Positions 10,194-17,278 of a stretch of DNA of 17,824 nt are shown here, piece after piece. Location: positions 7,602 to 25,425 of the forward strand of contig DEKL01000049.1 of NCBI GenBank assembly GCA_002353835.1. The letters are read 5' to 3'. The notes under the pieces were generated by a model. It made no database searches. It had not been told where the DNA came from and was given only the letters and a program-made list of their open reading frames with translations. Numbering within the stretch: position 1 is the first letter of the stretch; every line of letters begins with the position of its first letter. Position numbers and translations under genes: made by a program. This stretch comes from Alphaproteobacteria bacterium UBA2723 (GTDB lineage: Bacteria; Pseudomonadota; Alphaproteobacteria; RF32; CAG-239).

Positions 10194-10219
10194 TAAATCA
10201 CAAATTTAGGAAATAAATT

Positions 10220-11338
10220 TTACTTTTGTTGAAGTTGTTGTTTTTTCATCTGCAAAATCTGTTCGGCGGTAACTCCGGCTTTTTCTTTGACTTGCTCTTG
10301 ATGCTTTGCCATAACTTCCGGCTCGGCTTTTTTAAGCGCTCCCATATCCGCATCAAACACATCGGAAAGACCGACACGAGCCACCTTTGATGGTGCCGGA
10401 ATAGCATTTAAATATTCCTCTGCCGTTTTAGCGCTACTTACTTTTGCCACCGTTTCATCAGCTTCTTTACGCATGGCTTTCAGTTCTTTTTTAAGTTGTT
10501 TGCGCGATAATTCCTTTTCAGAAACGATATTTTGCCCGCTTTTATCAAGCGTTTGTTGCTTACCGCTGGCAACACCGTCTTCAACTGAAATATCATACTG
10601 TTTACCTTTTTGCGTTTTTAAATAATGTTCCTTACCTTCAGCGGTAACCTCTGCAAAAAACTCCTTGTTTTTCTTATTTTCAATAGCCTGAATAACCATC
10701 TTTTGCGCAGTCGCCTCTGCACGCAAACTTTTTTTAACTTCTCCTTTTTTTATTTCCGTATAGGCATCCGTTTGTGAATTATAAGAAGAAGACGTTGTTG
10801 TTTCATGTTGTTTGATGGATGAAATCGTTTCATCTTTGTTGTATGTTGTGGTCTTAACCCTGTCATAACCAAAACTGTACGCATCCGTTTTATCACCACT
10901 GATGGCTAAAGTTCCGTCGCTGGCATTGGTTGTATGTTCGCTCATTCCCTCAACCATCTTCTTAATTTTTTTCTTATCTTTATCATAATATGTATTATCA
11001 TGGCTAAACTCGGTCGTTTGTGTCCTGTGCCCACCGATAGTACTATATGTATCAATGGTCACCTTTGTATCACTGGAATCCTGTTTTTTTCCCTGAAATT
11101 TATGCGAAACTGTCTCGCTGATAATCGGCTTTTTCTCATCAAGTTTATCAACGGTTTTAGATACTTTAACCTGATGTTCCCCCGCTTTGGTTTTAAAAGA
11201 CTCTTCAGCATTTGTATATTGATAATTAGACATCGGTGTCGGAGTATCCTTTGTTTCAGGCTCAACATGATTAACACCGGCCGTCTTATCAACTGCCGCT
11301 TTTTCTTTAATTTCCGTTTTTTTCTCTTCTTCAGCCAT
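10220..11338 (-). CDS. Hydrophilic Lys/Glu/Thr/Ser-rich protein, function unknown
   Basis: 372 aa, not recognised. No Cys and no Trp were seen, and there is no signal peptide or membrane segment. The N-terminal 30 residues are acidic/basic low complexity. Residues about 40-200 are rich in Thr, Ser, Tyr and Lys, with alternating polar/aromatic patterns (for example KTDAYSFGYD, then QTDAYTEIKKG) that suggest beta hairpins. Residues about 280-372 are helical and charged, ending in a Gln/Lys run. The ATG at 11338 has AGGAGG five nt upstream, among the strongest ribosome-binding sites here. It begins 17 nt after the stop of the 146-aa gene, so the two form one operon from the promoter at 11832-11860. 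The composition would fit a secreted effector, a scaffold or a phage-type structural protein, but nothing in the sequence decides this. Confidence 0.75.
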   Translation of the reverse strand: MAEEEKKTEIKEKAAVDKTAGVNHVEPETKDTPTPMSNYQYTNAEESFKTKAGEHQVKVSKTVDKLDEKKPIISETVSHKFQGKKQDSSDTKVTIDTYSTIGGHRTQTTEFSHDNTYYDKDKKKIKKMVEGMSEHTTNASDGTLAISGDKTDAYSFGYDRVKTTTYNKDETISSIKQHETTTSSSYNSQTDAYTEIKKGEVKKSLRAEATAQKMVIQAIENKKNKEFFAEVTAEGKEHYLKTQKGKQYDISVEDGVASGKQQTLDKSGQNIVSEKELSRKQLKKELKAMRKEADETVAKVSSAKTAEEYLNAIPAPSKVARVGLSDVFDADMGALKKAEPEVMAKHQEQVKEKAGVTAEQILQMKKQQLQQK

Positions 11339-11355
11339 GACACCCTCCTAAAAAT

Positions 11356-11796
11356 CTAGCGCCGATGCACAAAGTGATCAATAATTTGATGCATTTCCTT
11401 AATTCCCTCTTTAACCCCTTCCTTAGGTGCCGTAATGCAATTAAGCAAAAACTTCCATGAAGCGCATTTACCATGGCTCATAATCTGATTTTCCAATATT
11501 TTTGCCTCATGAAATTTATTTAACTCAATCTCTTGCCGGGAAACCACAACATCGCCGACTTTAACATGCGGTGAACATTCAAAACGACGACGAAACTCAC
11601 CCAAATCCATACCGAAAAAAGCCTCTTTTGCCGAACCGTTTTCAAATCTGTAATTTATACATACATCAGAATTATTTTTATCGCCCTCAAACGGCACTAT
11701 AACATCAGCAATAATCCCCTCTTCCGCCTTAATTAAAAAATGCATATCGGGATGACCTTTTTCTTTTATTGTATAGTCATAATAAACCGTACACAT
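11356..11796 (-). CDS. Small unknown protein, paralogue of the neighbouring 137-aa protein
   Basis: 146 aa, no recognised domain. The ATG at 11796 follows an almost ideal TAAGGAGGTG, 9 nt upstream. It aligns with the 137-aa protein encoded at 11938-12351. Shared positions are D44, C46, an aromatic residue then R50, E52-N53-G54, E58, F60, G62 and D64, and further on F95, K99-I100, N103, G109 and L117. The N-terminal half looks like a small beta-rich fold, the C-terminal third is helical, and there is no signal peptide. It lacks the HExxH-like sequence of its paralogue. It leads a two-gene unit with the 372-aa gene. Cys residues at 2, 46, 74, 111 and 120 are many for its size. Function unknown. 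Confidence 0.75.
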   Translation of the reverse strand: MCTVYYDYTIKEKGHPDMHFLIKAEEGIIADVIVPFEGDKNNSDVCINYRFENGSAKEAFFGMDLGEFRRRFECSPHVKVGDVVVSRQEIELNKFHEAKILENQIMSHGKCASWKFLLNCITAPKEGVKEGIKEMHQIIDHFVHRR

Positions 11797-11831
11797 GACG
11801 ACACACCTCCTTAAAAGGTTCCATTTGATAC

Positions 11832-11860
11832 ATCATAGCACATTTAAAGCAATTCGTCAA
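11832..11860 (-). promoter_or_regulatory. Promoter of the 146-aa/372-aa operon
   Basis: On the minus strand TTGACG (11855-11860), 17-bp spacer, TATGAT (11832-11837), each one mismatch from consensus. Predicted start is near 11825, with a short leader carrying the strong Shine-Dalgarno. Confidence 0.7.
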
Positions 11861-11871
11861 ACATTTTCCAT

Positions 11872-11910
11872 AAAAAACAGCCCCGACCAAACAGTCAGGG
11901 CTTTGTTTTT
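11872..11910. terminator. Bidirectional terminator after the 137-aa gene
   Basis: Stem AGCCCCGAC (11879-11887) with GTCAGGGCT (11894-11902), A6 on the left and T-rich on the right, so either strand has a U tract. On the minus strand the single non-Watson-Crick position becomes a U.G wobble, so the leftward RNA pairs fully. It lies about 36 nt past the 11938 stop. Nearly the same stem recurs at 13006-13038. Confidence 0.8.
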
Positions 11911-11937
11911 ATTAAAGAAAGGAAATTTTATTTCAAA

Positions 11938-12351
11938 TTAGCGGTTATAACTTGTCATAAAAGCCACATTCATACGGTTTTGCGCATGCCTTGTCTCGTG
12001 GCGCAATGTTTCCAAATATCTCTTGCCGGTACTTTCACCGCGAACCGACAACATATTAGCTGCGATTTTACTATCTCTAAACATTTTTTCGGAAACTCTG
12101 TATTGTCTGATTGAGCAATCTTCACCGCGCTCACGCAACTGGGCTGATAAAAAGTCTCTTTCCACATCTTTACCGACAAATTCTTCCCTTAGAGCACCGT
12201 TTTCCAAACGAAATTCCAAACATTCGTCCGGTGTTACCCGTGTATCTCTGGCAAGAAATAAATCATCAATTTTGTAATCTGTAACTTTCAGCATAAAACG
12301 ATCTGTTTTATCGCCGTTCTTAAAGTCATAAGCCATATAATTTGTAGTCAT
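11938..12351 (-). CDS. Small unknown protein with C-terminal HExxH-like motif
   Basis: 137 aa, no recognised family. The ATG at 12351 has AAGGAG seven nt upstream, and a promoter lies at 12389-12417. A clear paralogue is encoded next door at 11356-11796, with the shared block D42, C44, F47-R48, E50-N51-G52, E56, F58, G60 and D62 and a helical tail matching at F91, K95-I96, N99, G105 and L113. Near the C-terminus, in a predicted helix, is RHETRHAQNRM. H118-E119-T120-R121-H122 fits HExxH, the zinc-ligand signature of metallopeptidases. With only 15 residues after it and no third ligand evident, enzymatic activity is doubtful. No signal peptide or membrane segment. Transcription appears to end at the terminator 36 nt downstream, before the promoter of the paralogue. 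Confidence 0.75.
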   Translation of the reverse strand: MTTNYMAYDFKNGDKTDRFMLKVTDYKIDDLFLARDTRVTPDECLEFRLENGALREEFVGKDVERDFLSAQLRERGEDCSIRQYRVSEKMFRDSKIAANMLSVRGESTGKRYLETLRHETRHAQNRMNVAFMTSYNR

Positions 12352-12388
12352 AACAATTCTCCTTCCTCAAAGGTCTCTTTATACAAAA

Positions 12389-12417
12389 AATATAGCATTT
12401 ATCAAAAATTCTGTCCA
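12389..12417 (-). promoter_or_regulatory. Promoter of the 137-aa gene
   Basis: On the minus strand TGGACA (12412-12417), 17-bp spacer, TATATT (12389-12394), each box one mismatch from consensus. It is part of a 222-bp divergent intergenic region shared with the + strand gene at 12574. Confidence 0.6.
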
Positions 12418-12489
12418 ATAAAATATCTGCATTTTAAGCGAAAATATCTGTTGACATATTTATTTTGCAATTTTTCCTAAAAAAAGTTA

Positions 12490-12518
12490 TAGACAAAAAT
12501 AGAGAATCGTGATATAGT
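12490..12518 (+). promoter_or_regulatory. Promoter of the 138-aa gene
   Basis: TAGACA (12490-12495), 17-bp spacer, TATAGT (12513-12518), each one mismatch from consensus. Predicted start is near 12525, about 49 nt before the ATG. A perfect TTGACA at 12451-12456 lacks a good -10 at the right spacing. Confidence 0.6.
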
Positions 12519-12573
12519 CCTCTCATCTTGATAAGAATCTATCTATTATTAACCCTTTTAAATTTTAAAAAAA

Positions 12574-12990
12574 ATGAGCACAAATGTATTAAATGGTCCG
12601 CGTCGTGCCGACCTCCATTCCACGTTGCTTATCGCCTCGCCCAAACTGAGCCAAGGCAAGTTTTTAACCCTGACCGAGCGCCCGCTGATGATGCCCAACC
12701 AGTTTGGCGGCGTAGATGTCATTGACGTCGTTGCCTGGGAATGCAACACCAAGGAAGAGATTCCTGCCGTCATGAAAGAACTCAAAGAAGAGTTTGAGGC
12801 AATGGAGGAAACACCAAACCTCAAGAACTCTATCGCCTTCTTAACGAAAATGCTCAAAGAGATTGAGGACGGCACCTACGAGCACGAGGTACCAAAGTAC
12901 CTAATGCAGGTCATTGAGCGCGACCTGCGCCCGACTTTAAAGCGCGAGCAGCTGATGTATCTCTCCGGTGTCACGAGGATTGAAGCTTAG
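12574..12990 (+). CDS. Unknown 138-aa cytoplasmic protein
   Basis: Not recognised. 138 aa, no signal peptide or membrane segment. An N-terminal region (1-55) looks beta/turn-rich, with LTERPLMMPNQFGG. The C-terminal part (60-110) is strongly helical and acidic (KEELKEEFEAMEETPNL, then KMLKEIEDGTYEHE), followed by a basic stretch (about 113-124). The ATG at 12574 is preceded only by A/T (TTTTAAAAAAA) with no Shine-Dalgarno. Codon use is richer in G/C at third positions (GCC, CTG, CGC, CCG, GAC) than in the flanking genes, which could reflect transfer or high expression. It has its own promoter and ends at the shared terminator at 13006-13038, convergent with the autotransporter gene. The 105-aa minus-strand frame over it has no ribosome-binding site and is taken as a shadow. 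Confidence 0.75.
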   Translation: MSTNVLNGPRRADLHSTLLIASPKLSQGKFLTLTERPLMMPNQFGGVDVIDVVAWECNTKEEIPAVMKELKEEFEAMEETPNLKNSIAFLTKMLKEIEDGTYEHEVPKYLMQVIERDLRPTLKREQLMYLSGVTRIEA

Positions 12991-13005
12991 CGCCACAACC
13001 CACCC

Positions 13006-13038
13006 AAAAAGCCCCGACCTTCACGGTCAGGGCTTTTT
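13006..13038. terminator. Bidirectional terminator between convergent genes
   Basis: Stem AAAAAGCCCCGACC (13006-13019) with GGTCAGGGCTTTTT (13025-13038), 5-nt loop. It serves the + strand gene ending at 12990 and the autotransporter ending at 13053. The minus-strand RNA pairs through a U.G wobble where the + strand has C.A. The core is the same as at 11879-11902. Confidence 0.9.
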
Positions 13039-13052
13039 TTAATCTTTAATGC

Positions 13053-16000
13053 TTACCAGCTGTAATTCAAACCGGCACCGGCCGCCTTTGCCTCATACCC
13101 ATGTTCGCCAAAGGTATAATTAGCCCAGGTATAGCCGGAAAGCGCATTGGTAAAGCCGACACGTCCGCCGATTTCAACCCGTCCCAATGTCTGATTATCA
13201 CCGGTATCGGCCTTTAGCTTACTAATCTTAACCGAATTGCCGTCACGCCAGGTCTGGATAACACTCGGTTTGATATAAAGCTTAGACTGATATGCCAACT
13301 GTTTTTCAAGTTTAAGCGCCAACTCTGCTTCGGCATATTGTGTATCATCCCACTTGTATTCTTTACCGACATTATCCGTGGCATCATCAAAGCTGATATA
13401 ATTATAGTAAAGTCCCAAAGACGGCTCTAACAACAGACCGTTGGCAATTTCAAAATCATGCCCCATGGCAAGTCCCGCACCGAGAAGATAACCGTCTGTA
13501 TCATATTTGGCGATATGGTCGTCGGTAGAAACATCTGCCTTAAGCGCACCGCCGTAAACCAATGCCAACAACCAGTTCATATTTTTATCAAAACGATAAT
13601 ACAAACCGCCCAAATAGCTGTCCATATCTATATCACTGCCGACTTTGGAATAATACTTATCGCCACTACCGTTATATTCGTATTTACCTTGGCGATAAGA
13701 ACCGAAAATACCTAAGGCATTATATCTGTCTGCCTGCAAATCAAAACCGGCATCAACCGCCCAAATTTTGCCGTCCATATCAACCGGTTCCTCGGTTTCC
13801 ATCTTTTCCCCTTCAGCATTTATCCATACGTTTCTCTGCGGGAGATTTCTGGCATTATAATTAACCATACCGCACCCCGGACAAGATAACTTATTATCCG
13901 CCAGCTTTGTGCCTACTGTCCGCCCCAAGTTGCGTACTTGCGAAATAGCTGCTTCCTGCATACCGATACCGGCAATCACTTCCGGTGTTACTTCACGTGT
14001 CGGTGCCGGTGGTGTCGGTCCCGGCGGCGGTGTCGGTCCGACCGGTGTTGTCAAATACCATACCGAACCGCTTTCCGTACCTTCCACGTTACGAAGCGCT
14101 GACCACACATACGGACTACCGATAACACGTGTCACATTAAAGCTTTCATCATTGGCATTACTATCATTCGGCGCATTGACAAATACTGTTTTTGCGCCGT
14201 CATACCCCTCGCCTTCCTGCGTTGCCACAATCACATTATAATCGCCAGAAAGCTGGTCGCTGACGTTAATCACGCCGGAATTGATGGCGCCGTCATCACT
14301 GCTTAAAGTATGTGCATCATCATTGTTATTATGGTTAAACCAAAGGTCAACCTGCAACGTTGGTTTAGCCCCGTTATCCGTTTTCATACTTGTCGTATTG
14401 ATAACCGTGCTGTGTCCCAAATTTAAGACCGCATTATTGCTAAAGTTCAAATTATTGACATTATTTGCCGTGCCGGAAAGACGAACCATACCGCTTTCAT
14501 CACCATCTATCAACCAGTTATAATGATCGCCGTCAAGGTCATCATAAATATTGACTTTACCGTTATTTACGGCACGTGTTTTCAAATCAGCCTGTTCCGT
14601 ATAAATAGAGCTTGATTTACCGTTCACATTATTGCCGGAAAATTCAATTGTGTTGTTATCCGCATTAAGGAATAAATCGGCCTTGGTATAAATTGCACCG
14701 CCTTTTGAATTTTCTCCGCCGACAACCCTATTATTCATAAACGTGGCATTATTGATTTCCGTGATTTCGCCATCATTATAGATTGCGCCACCGAATGCAT
14801 CACCGTTTTCGGAAACCGCTTCGTTACCTTCAAATTTTCCTGAAAGAGTACCAATCTCTGCACCATTGGCATTGGATATTGCACCACCGTAGGCGTTACC
14901 ATCTTCGGCATGAGAAGAATTACGTATGGCGCTCATATCCGCTTCCCCGATTATTGCATGTGAATCATTAAAAATAGCCCCACCTTGTGCAACATCTCCG
15001 CCTTCAGCTGCATTTTCATGGAAAAATATATTACTGATTTCGCTGATTTCACCACCGTTATAAATAGCACCGCCATAGGCATTACCATTTTCGGAAACAA
15101 CTTTATTTCCCTCATTATGCACCCCGGAACTGTAAGTAGTATCTCCTTGAATTGCACCAATCTTAGCACCACTTCCGTTAGAAACAGCACCGCCAAACGC
15201 ACTTCCGTTTTCGGAAGAAGCAACATTTTCCATAAATTCCGTATTATTTATCGCCTCAATTTCAGCACCGTTTGCATTAGAAATTGCACCACCGTAAGCA
15301 TCATCATTTTTAGCCTTTGCCTGATTTCCGTAAAAATAAGCATCTATATTACCGATAGTTGCTTCAGTATCATTGGAAATAGCCCCGCCTTCGGCATAAT
15401 CACCTTCGGCCACATTATAAAGGAAATCAGTACCATCTACTATTGTTCCTATCCTTCCGCCGCCGAAGTTTGAAACAGCACCACCATACGCTTCTTTGTT
15501 TTCGGCAATCGCTTTATTATTGTTAAATCTACCGTCCAATTCACCGATGATAGAATCATAAGAGTTGGAGATAGCCCCGCCGTAAGCGTTATAAAGTGTG
15601 GAAACAGCTTCATTTTGAATAAAATACGCATCCAAACTTTCAATATTCGTATCATAATAATTAGAGATAGCGCCACCCTCAGCATAATATCCTTGCGCAA
15701 CATTACCGATAAACTTTCCGTTAATATCAAAAATTTTCGGACCTTGCACATTAGCCAGAGCGCCACCATACGCACCGGAATTGCTGGCTTTGGCAACATT
15801 ACCAATAAAATCACCTTTCAATCCCAAATCAAGATAATTATCGCCTTCATTGTAAATAGCGCCACCTTTAGCATTATCCTGCACACCTTCGGCACGATTA
15901 GCAATAAAATCCCCACCGAGATACCCGTTTAAGTTCCCGGCATTGTAAATAGCACCGCCCTCGGCATTAGCACCCTTGGCAACATTTCCCATAAAATTAA

Positions 16001-16703
16001 TCCAATCACCGGATAATGTTCCCTCATTATAGATAGCCCCGCCTTTAGCTTGTATCTGCACACCTTGTCCATCACCGTTTGTTTTAACGGAATTACCGAT
16101 AAAATTACTGTTATCAACATCTAAATAACTATCTTCACCATTATAAATAGCGCCGCCTCTGGCTTGCGCATCTGCTGTAACATAGTTACTGACAAAACTC
16201 GTATCCGTCACCTCATTATGGCGACCGCTTTCATTATAAATTGCTCCACCTGAGGCATAAACACTACTTGATGAAGATGCATTATTGCGTAAAAAGTTTT
16301 TATTGGAGATATTACTCTCATCACCTGTATTATAAATAGCACCGCCATTTTCCGCATGGTGATCGGAAATAATACTTGAATGACCGGGAGTTTCTACATA
16401 ATCAAAAAGGCGCGTATCATTGTTGGGCAATTTAACCTGTACGGTTGTGGAAGTGCTTAAATCAGTTTCTTCCCAAGTAACACCGTTATTAGTGGACATA
16501 GCATTTTTATCAAGCACAATCCTGTAATAGAGAGGAGAGGTAGTATATAGATATTTTTCATAGTTTGCCTCACTTAAGCTGCTAACTTCTTCATCTCTTC
16601 CCGGATACACGGGTTTTCCGTCTTTTGCCCAAGAAGATGTCAGTGCCGTTGCCGAAAGCAACAGCGTTAAAAACAAGCCCTTAGATTTTGTTAAATATGC
16701 CAT
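13053..16703 (-). CDS. Pmp-like type Va autotransporter with GGA[I/L/V]/FxxN repeat passenger
   Basis: Outer-membrane autotransporter, 1216 aa from the ATG at 16703, chosen because AGAGG stands about 9 nt upstream; the frame also extends to a GTG at 16712. Signal peptide 1-26 (basic start, hydrophobic core, SWA before K27). The passenger, about 120-672, holds 18 GGA[I/L/V] motifs, mostly GGAIYN or GGAISN, alternating with about 16 FxxN motifs such as FIGN and FMGN. This pair defines chlamydial Pmp adhesins and suggests a beta-helix. A less repetitive stretch follows, then a Pro-rich linker (about 885-905, PTPPPGPTPP). The C-terminal ~275 residues alternate aromatic/polar strands and end in YSW, as expected for a 12-strand barrel recognised by the BAM complex. 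The only cysteines seen are C941 and C944 (CPGC), where the barrel domain begins. Likely adhesin (inference). It lies 69 nt after tadA; no clear promoter was found. Confidence 0.93.
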   Translation of the reverse strand: MAYLTKSKGLFLTLLLSATALTSSWAKDGKPVYPGRDEEVSSLSEANYEKYLYTTSPLYYRIVLDKNAMSTNNGVTWEETDLSTSTTVQVKLPNNDTRLFDYVETPGHSSIISDHHAENGGAIYNTGDESNISNKNFLRNNASSSSSVYASGGAIYNESGRHNEVTDTSFVSNYVTADAQARGGAIYNGEDSYLDVDNSNFIGNSVKTNGDGQGVQIQAKGGAIYNEGTLSGDWINFMGNVAKGANAEGGAIYNAGNLNGYLGGDFIANRAEGVQDNAKGGAIYNEGDNYLDLGLKGDFIGNVAKASNSGAYGGALANVQGPKIFDINGKFIGNVAQGYYAEGGAISNYYDTNIESLDAYFIQNEAVSTLYNAYGGAISNSYDSIIGELDGRFNNNKAIAENKEAYGGAVSNFGGGRIGTIVDGTDFLYNVAEGDYAEGGAISNDTEATIGNIDAYFYGNQAKAKNDDAYGGAISNANGAEIEAINNTEFMENVASSENGSAFGGAVSNGSGAKIGAIQGDTTYSSGVHNEGNKVVSENGNAYGGAIYNGGEISEISNIFFHENAAEGGDVAQGGAIFNDSHAIIGEADMSAIRNSSHAEDGNAYGGAISNANGAEIGTLSGKFEGNEAVSENGDAFGGAIYNDGEITEINNATFMNNRVVGGENSKGGAIYTKADLFLNADNNTIEFSGNNVNGKSSSIYTEQADLKTRAVNNGKVNIYDDLDGDHYNWLIDGDESGMVRLSGTANNVNNLNFSNNAVLNLGHSTVINTTSMKTDNGAKPTLQVDLWFNHNNNDDAHTLSSDDGAINSGVINVSDQLSGDYNVIVATQEGEGYDGAKTVFVNAPNDSNANDESFNVTRVIGSPYVWSALRNVEGTESGSVWYLTTPVGPTPPPGPTPPAPTREVTPEVIAGIGMQEAAISQVRNLGRTVGTKLADNKLSCPGCGMVNYNARNLPQRNVWINAEGEKMETEEPVDMDGKIWAVDAGFDLQADRYNALGIFGSYRQGKYEYNGSGDKYYSKVGSDIDMDSYLGGLYYRFDKNMNWLLALVYGGALKADVSTDDHIAKYDTDGYLLGAGLAMGHDFEIANGLLLEPSLGLYYNYISFDDATDNVGKEYKWDDTQYAEAELALKLEKQLAYQSKLYIKPSVIQTWRDGNSVKISKLKADTGDNQTLGRVEIGGRVGFTNALSGYTWANYTFGEHGYEAKAAGAGLNYSW

Positions 16704-16772
16704 AACGTGCACCTCTTTATAGATATCATTTTTTGTAAAGATAGCACGTGTTTCTTAATATAGGCTTAAGAT

Positions 16773-17228
16773 TCAGTCTCTTTTTTCTTTAAAAAAAGCA
16801 CTTAAAAGCTCGCCGCACTCTTCGGCTAAAATGCCTTTAACAATTTGCGGTTTATGGTTACAAGTCGGGCTTTCATAATATTTAACACCGTTAACAACCG
16901 CGCCTCCTTTCGGGTTTTCCGCCCCGAAAACAACGCGTTTAATCCGCATAAGGGAGATAGCCGCCGCACACATGGCACAAGGTTCAAGCGTTACATAAAG
17001 GGTACAATCCCAAAGGCGTTTTTGTTCGTTTTGAATAGCCGCGATAGACATAGCCTGCACTTCGGCGTGCGCCATGGCATGAATACCATGTTCACCGGTA
17101 TTATGTGCGGTTGCCAAGACATTACCTTTGTCATCAACCACCGCTGCCCCGACCGGCACTTCGTCTTCTGCCACCGCCCGCCGTGCTTCTTTTAACGCCA
17201 TCAGCATAAATTGTTCATCTTCTGTCAT
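16773..17228 (-). CDS. tadA: tRNA-specific adenosine deaminase
   Basis: Zinc enzyme that deaminates A34 to inosine in tRNA-Arg(ACG), which lets one tRNA read CGU, CGC and CGA; essential in most bacteria. 151 aa from the ATG at 17228 (the frame opens at a TTG at 17249, but MTEDEQF matches the usual TadA start). Cytidine/deoxycytidylate deaminase fold: H54-A55-E56 supplies one zinc ligand and the proton-shuttling Glu, and P83-C84-A85-M86-C87 supplies two Cys ligands. VPVGA near 24-28, the N43 region, and the RVVFGAENPKGGAVVN stretch at about 98-113 are typical of TadA rather than of free-base deaminases. The ribosome-binding site is weak (GGTGG). Upstream lies structured element copy B, downstream the autotransporter. 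Confidence 0.93.
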   Translation of the reverse strand: MTEDEQFMLMALKEARRAVAEDEVPVGAAVVDDKGNVLATAHNTGEHGIHAMAHAEVQAMSIAAIQNEQKRLWDCTLYVTLEPCAMCAAAISLMRIKRVVFGAENPKGGAVVNGVKYYESPTCNHKPQIVKGILAEECGELLSAFFKEKRD

Positions 17229-17278
17229 TTGCCACCAGTACCACAACAAACCATCTAGCCATGGGTGAGATAAATTAT

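Larger units (their letters stand above)
9873..10219 (-). promoter_or_regulatory. rpoBC upstream leader region, 347 bp without a clear gene
   Basis: AT-rich intergenic stretch between rpoB and the 372-aa unknown gene, both on the minus strand. It holds the terminator hairpin at 10161-10193, a candidate promoter at 10151-10179, a perfect 16-bp palindrome at 10111-10126, a smaller inverted repeat GAAATA-5-TATTTC at 10056-10072, and a 36-codon open frame at 9912-10022 (minus) without a ribosome-binding site. No rplL, tRNA or other gene is visible in it. From the predicted start near 10144 the rpoB mRNA would have a leader of about 270 nt. Confidence 0.6.

Noticed and set aside
12451..12456. Perfect TTGACA as promoter of the 138-aa gene
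   Set aside because: No acceptable -10 box at 16-18 bp; the pair at 12490-12518 is better placed.
12558..12875. 105-aa minus-strand frame opposite the 138-aa gene
   Set aside because: No Shine-Dalgarno or promoter on that strand; the + strand gene has a promoter and terminator that fit it.
14670..16350. CRISPR array or DNA-level tandem repeat in the regular pattern here
   Set aside because: The periodicity is at protein level (GGAI/FxxN repeats in one open frame); units vary in length and sequence, with no identical direct repeats and unique spacers.
16704..16712. Autotransporter start at GTG 16712
   Set aside because: It would place the start within the ribosome-binding spacing; the ATG at 16703 gives a standard signal peptide and has AGAGG at the right distance.
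17229..17249. Longer tadA start at TTG 17249
   Set aside because: The extra residues (LWYWWQ) are unlike TadA, and the ATG at 17228 fits the family.
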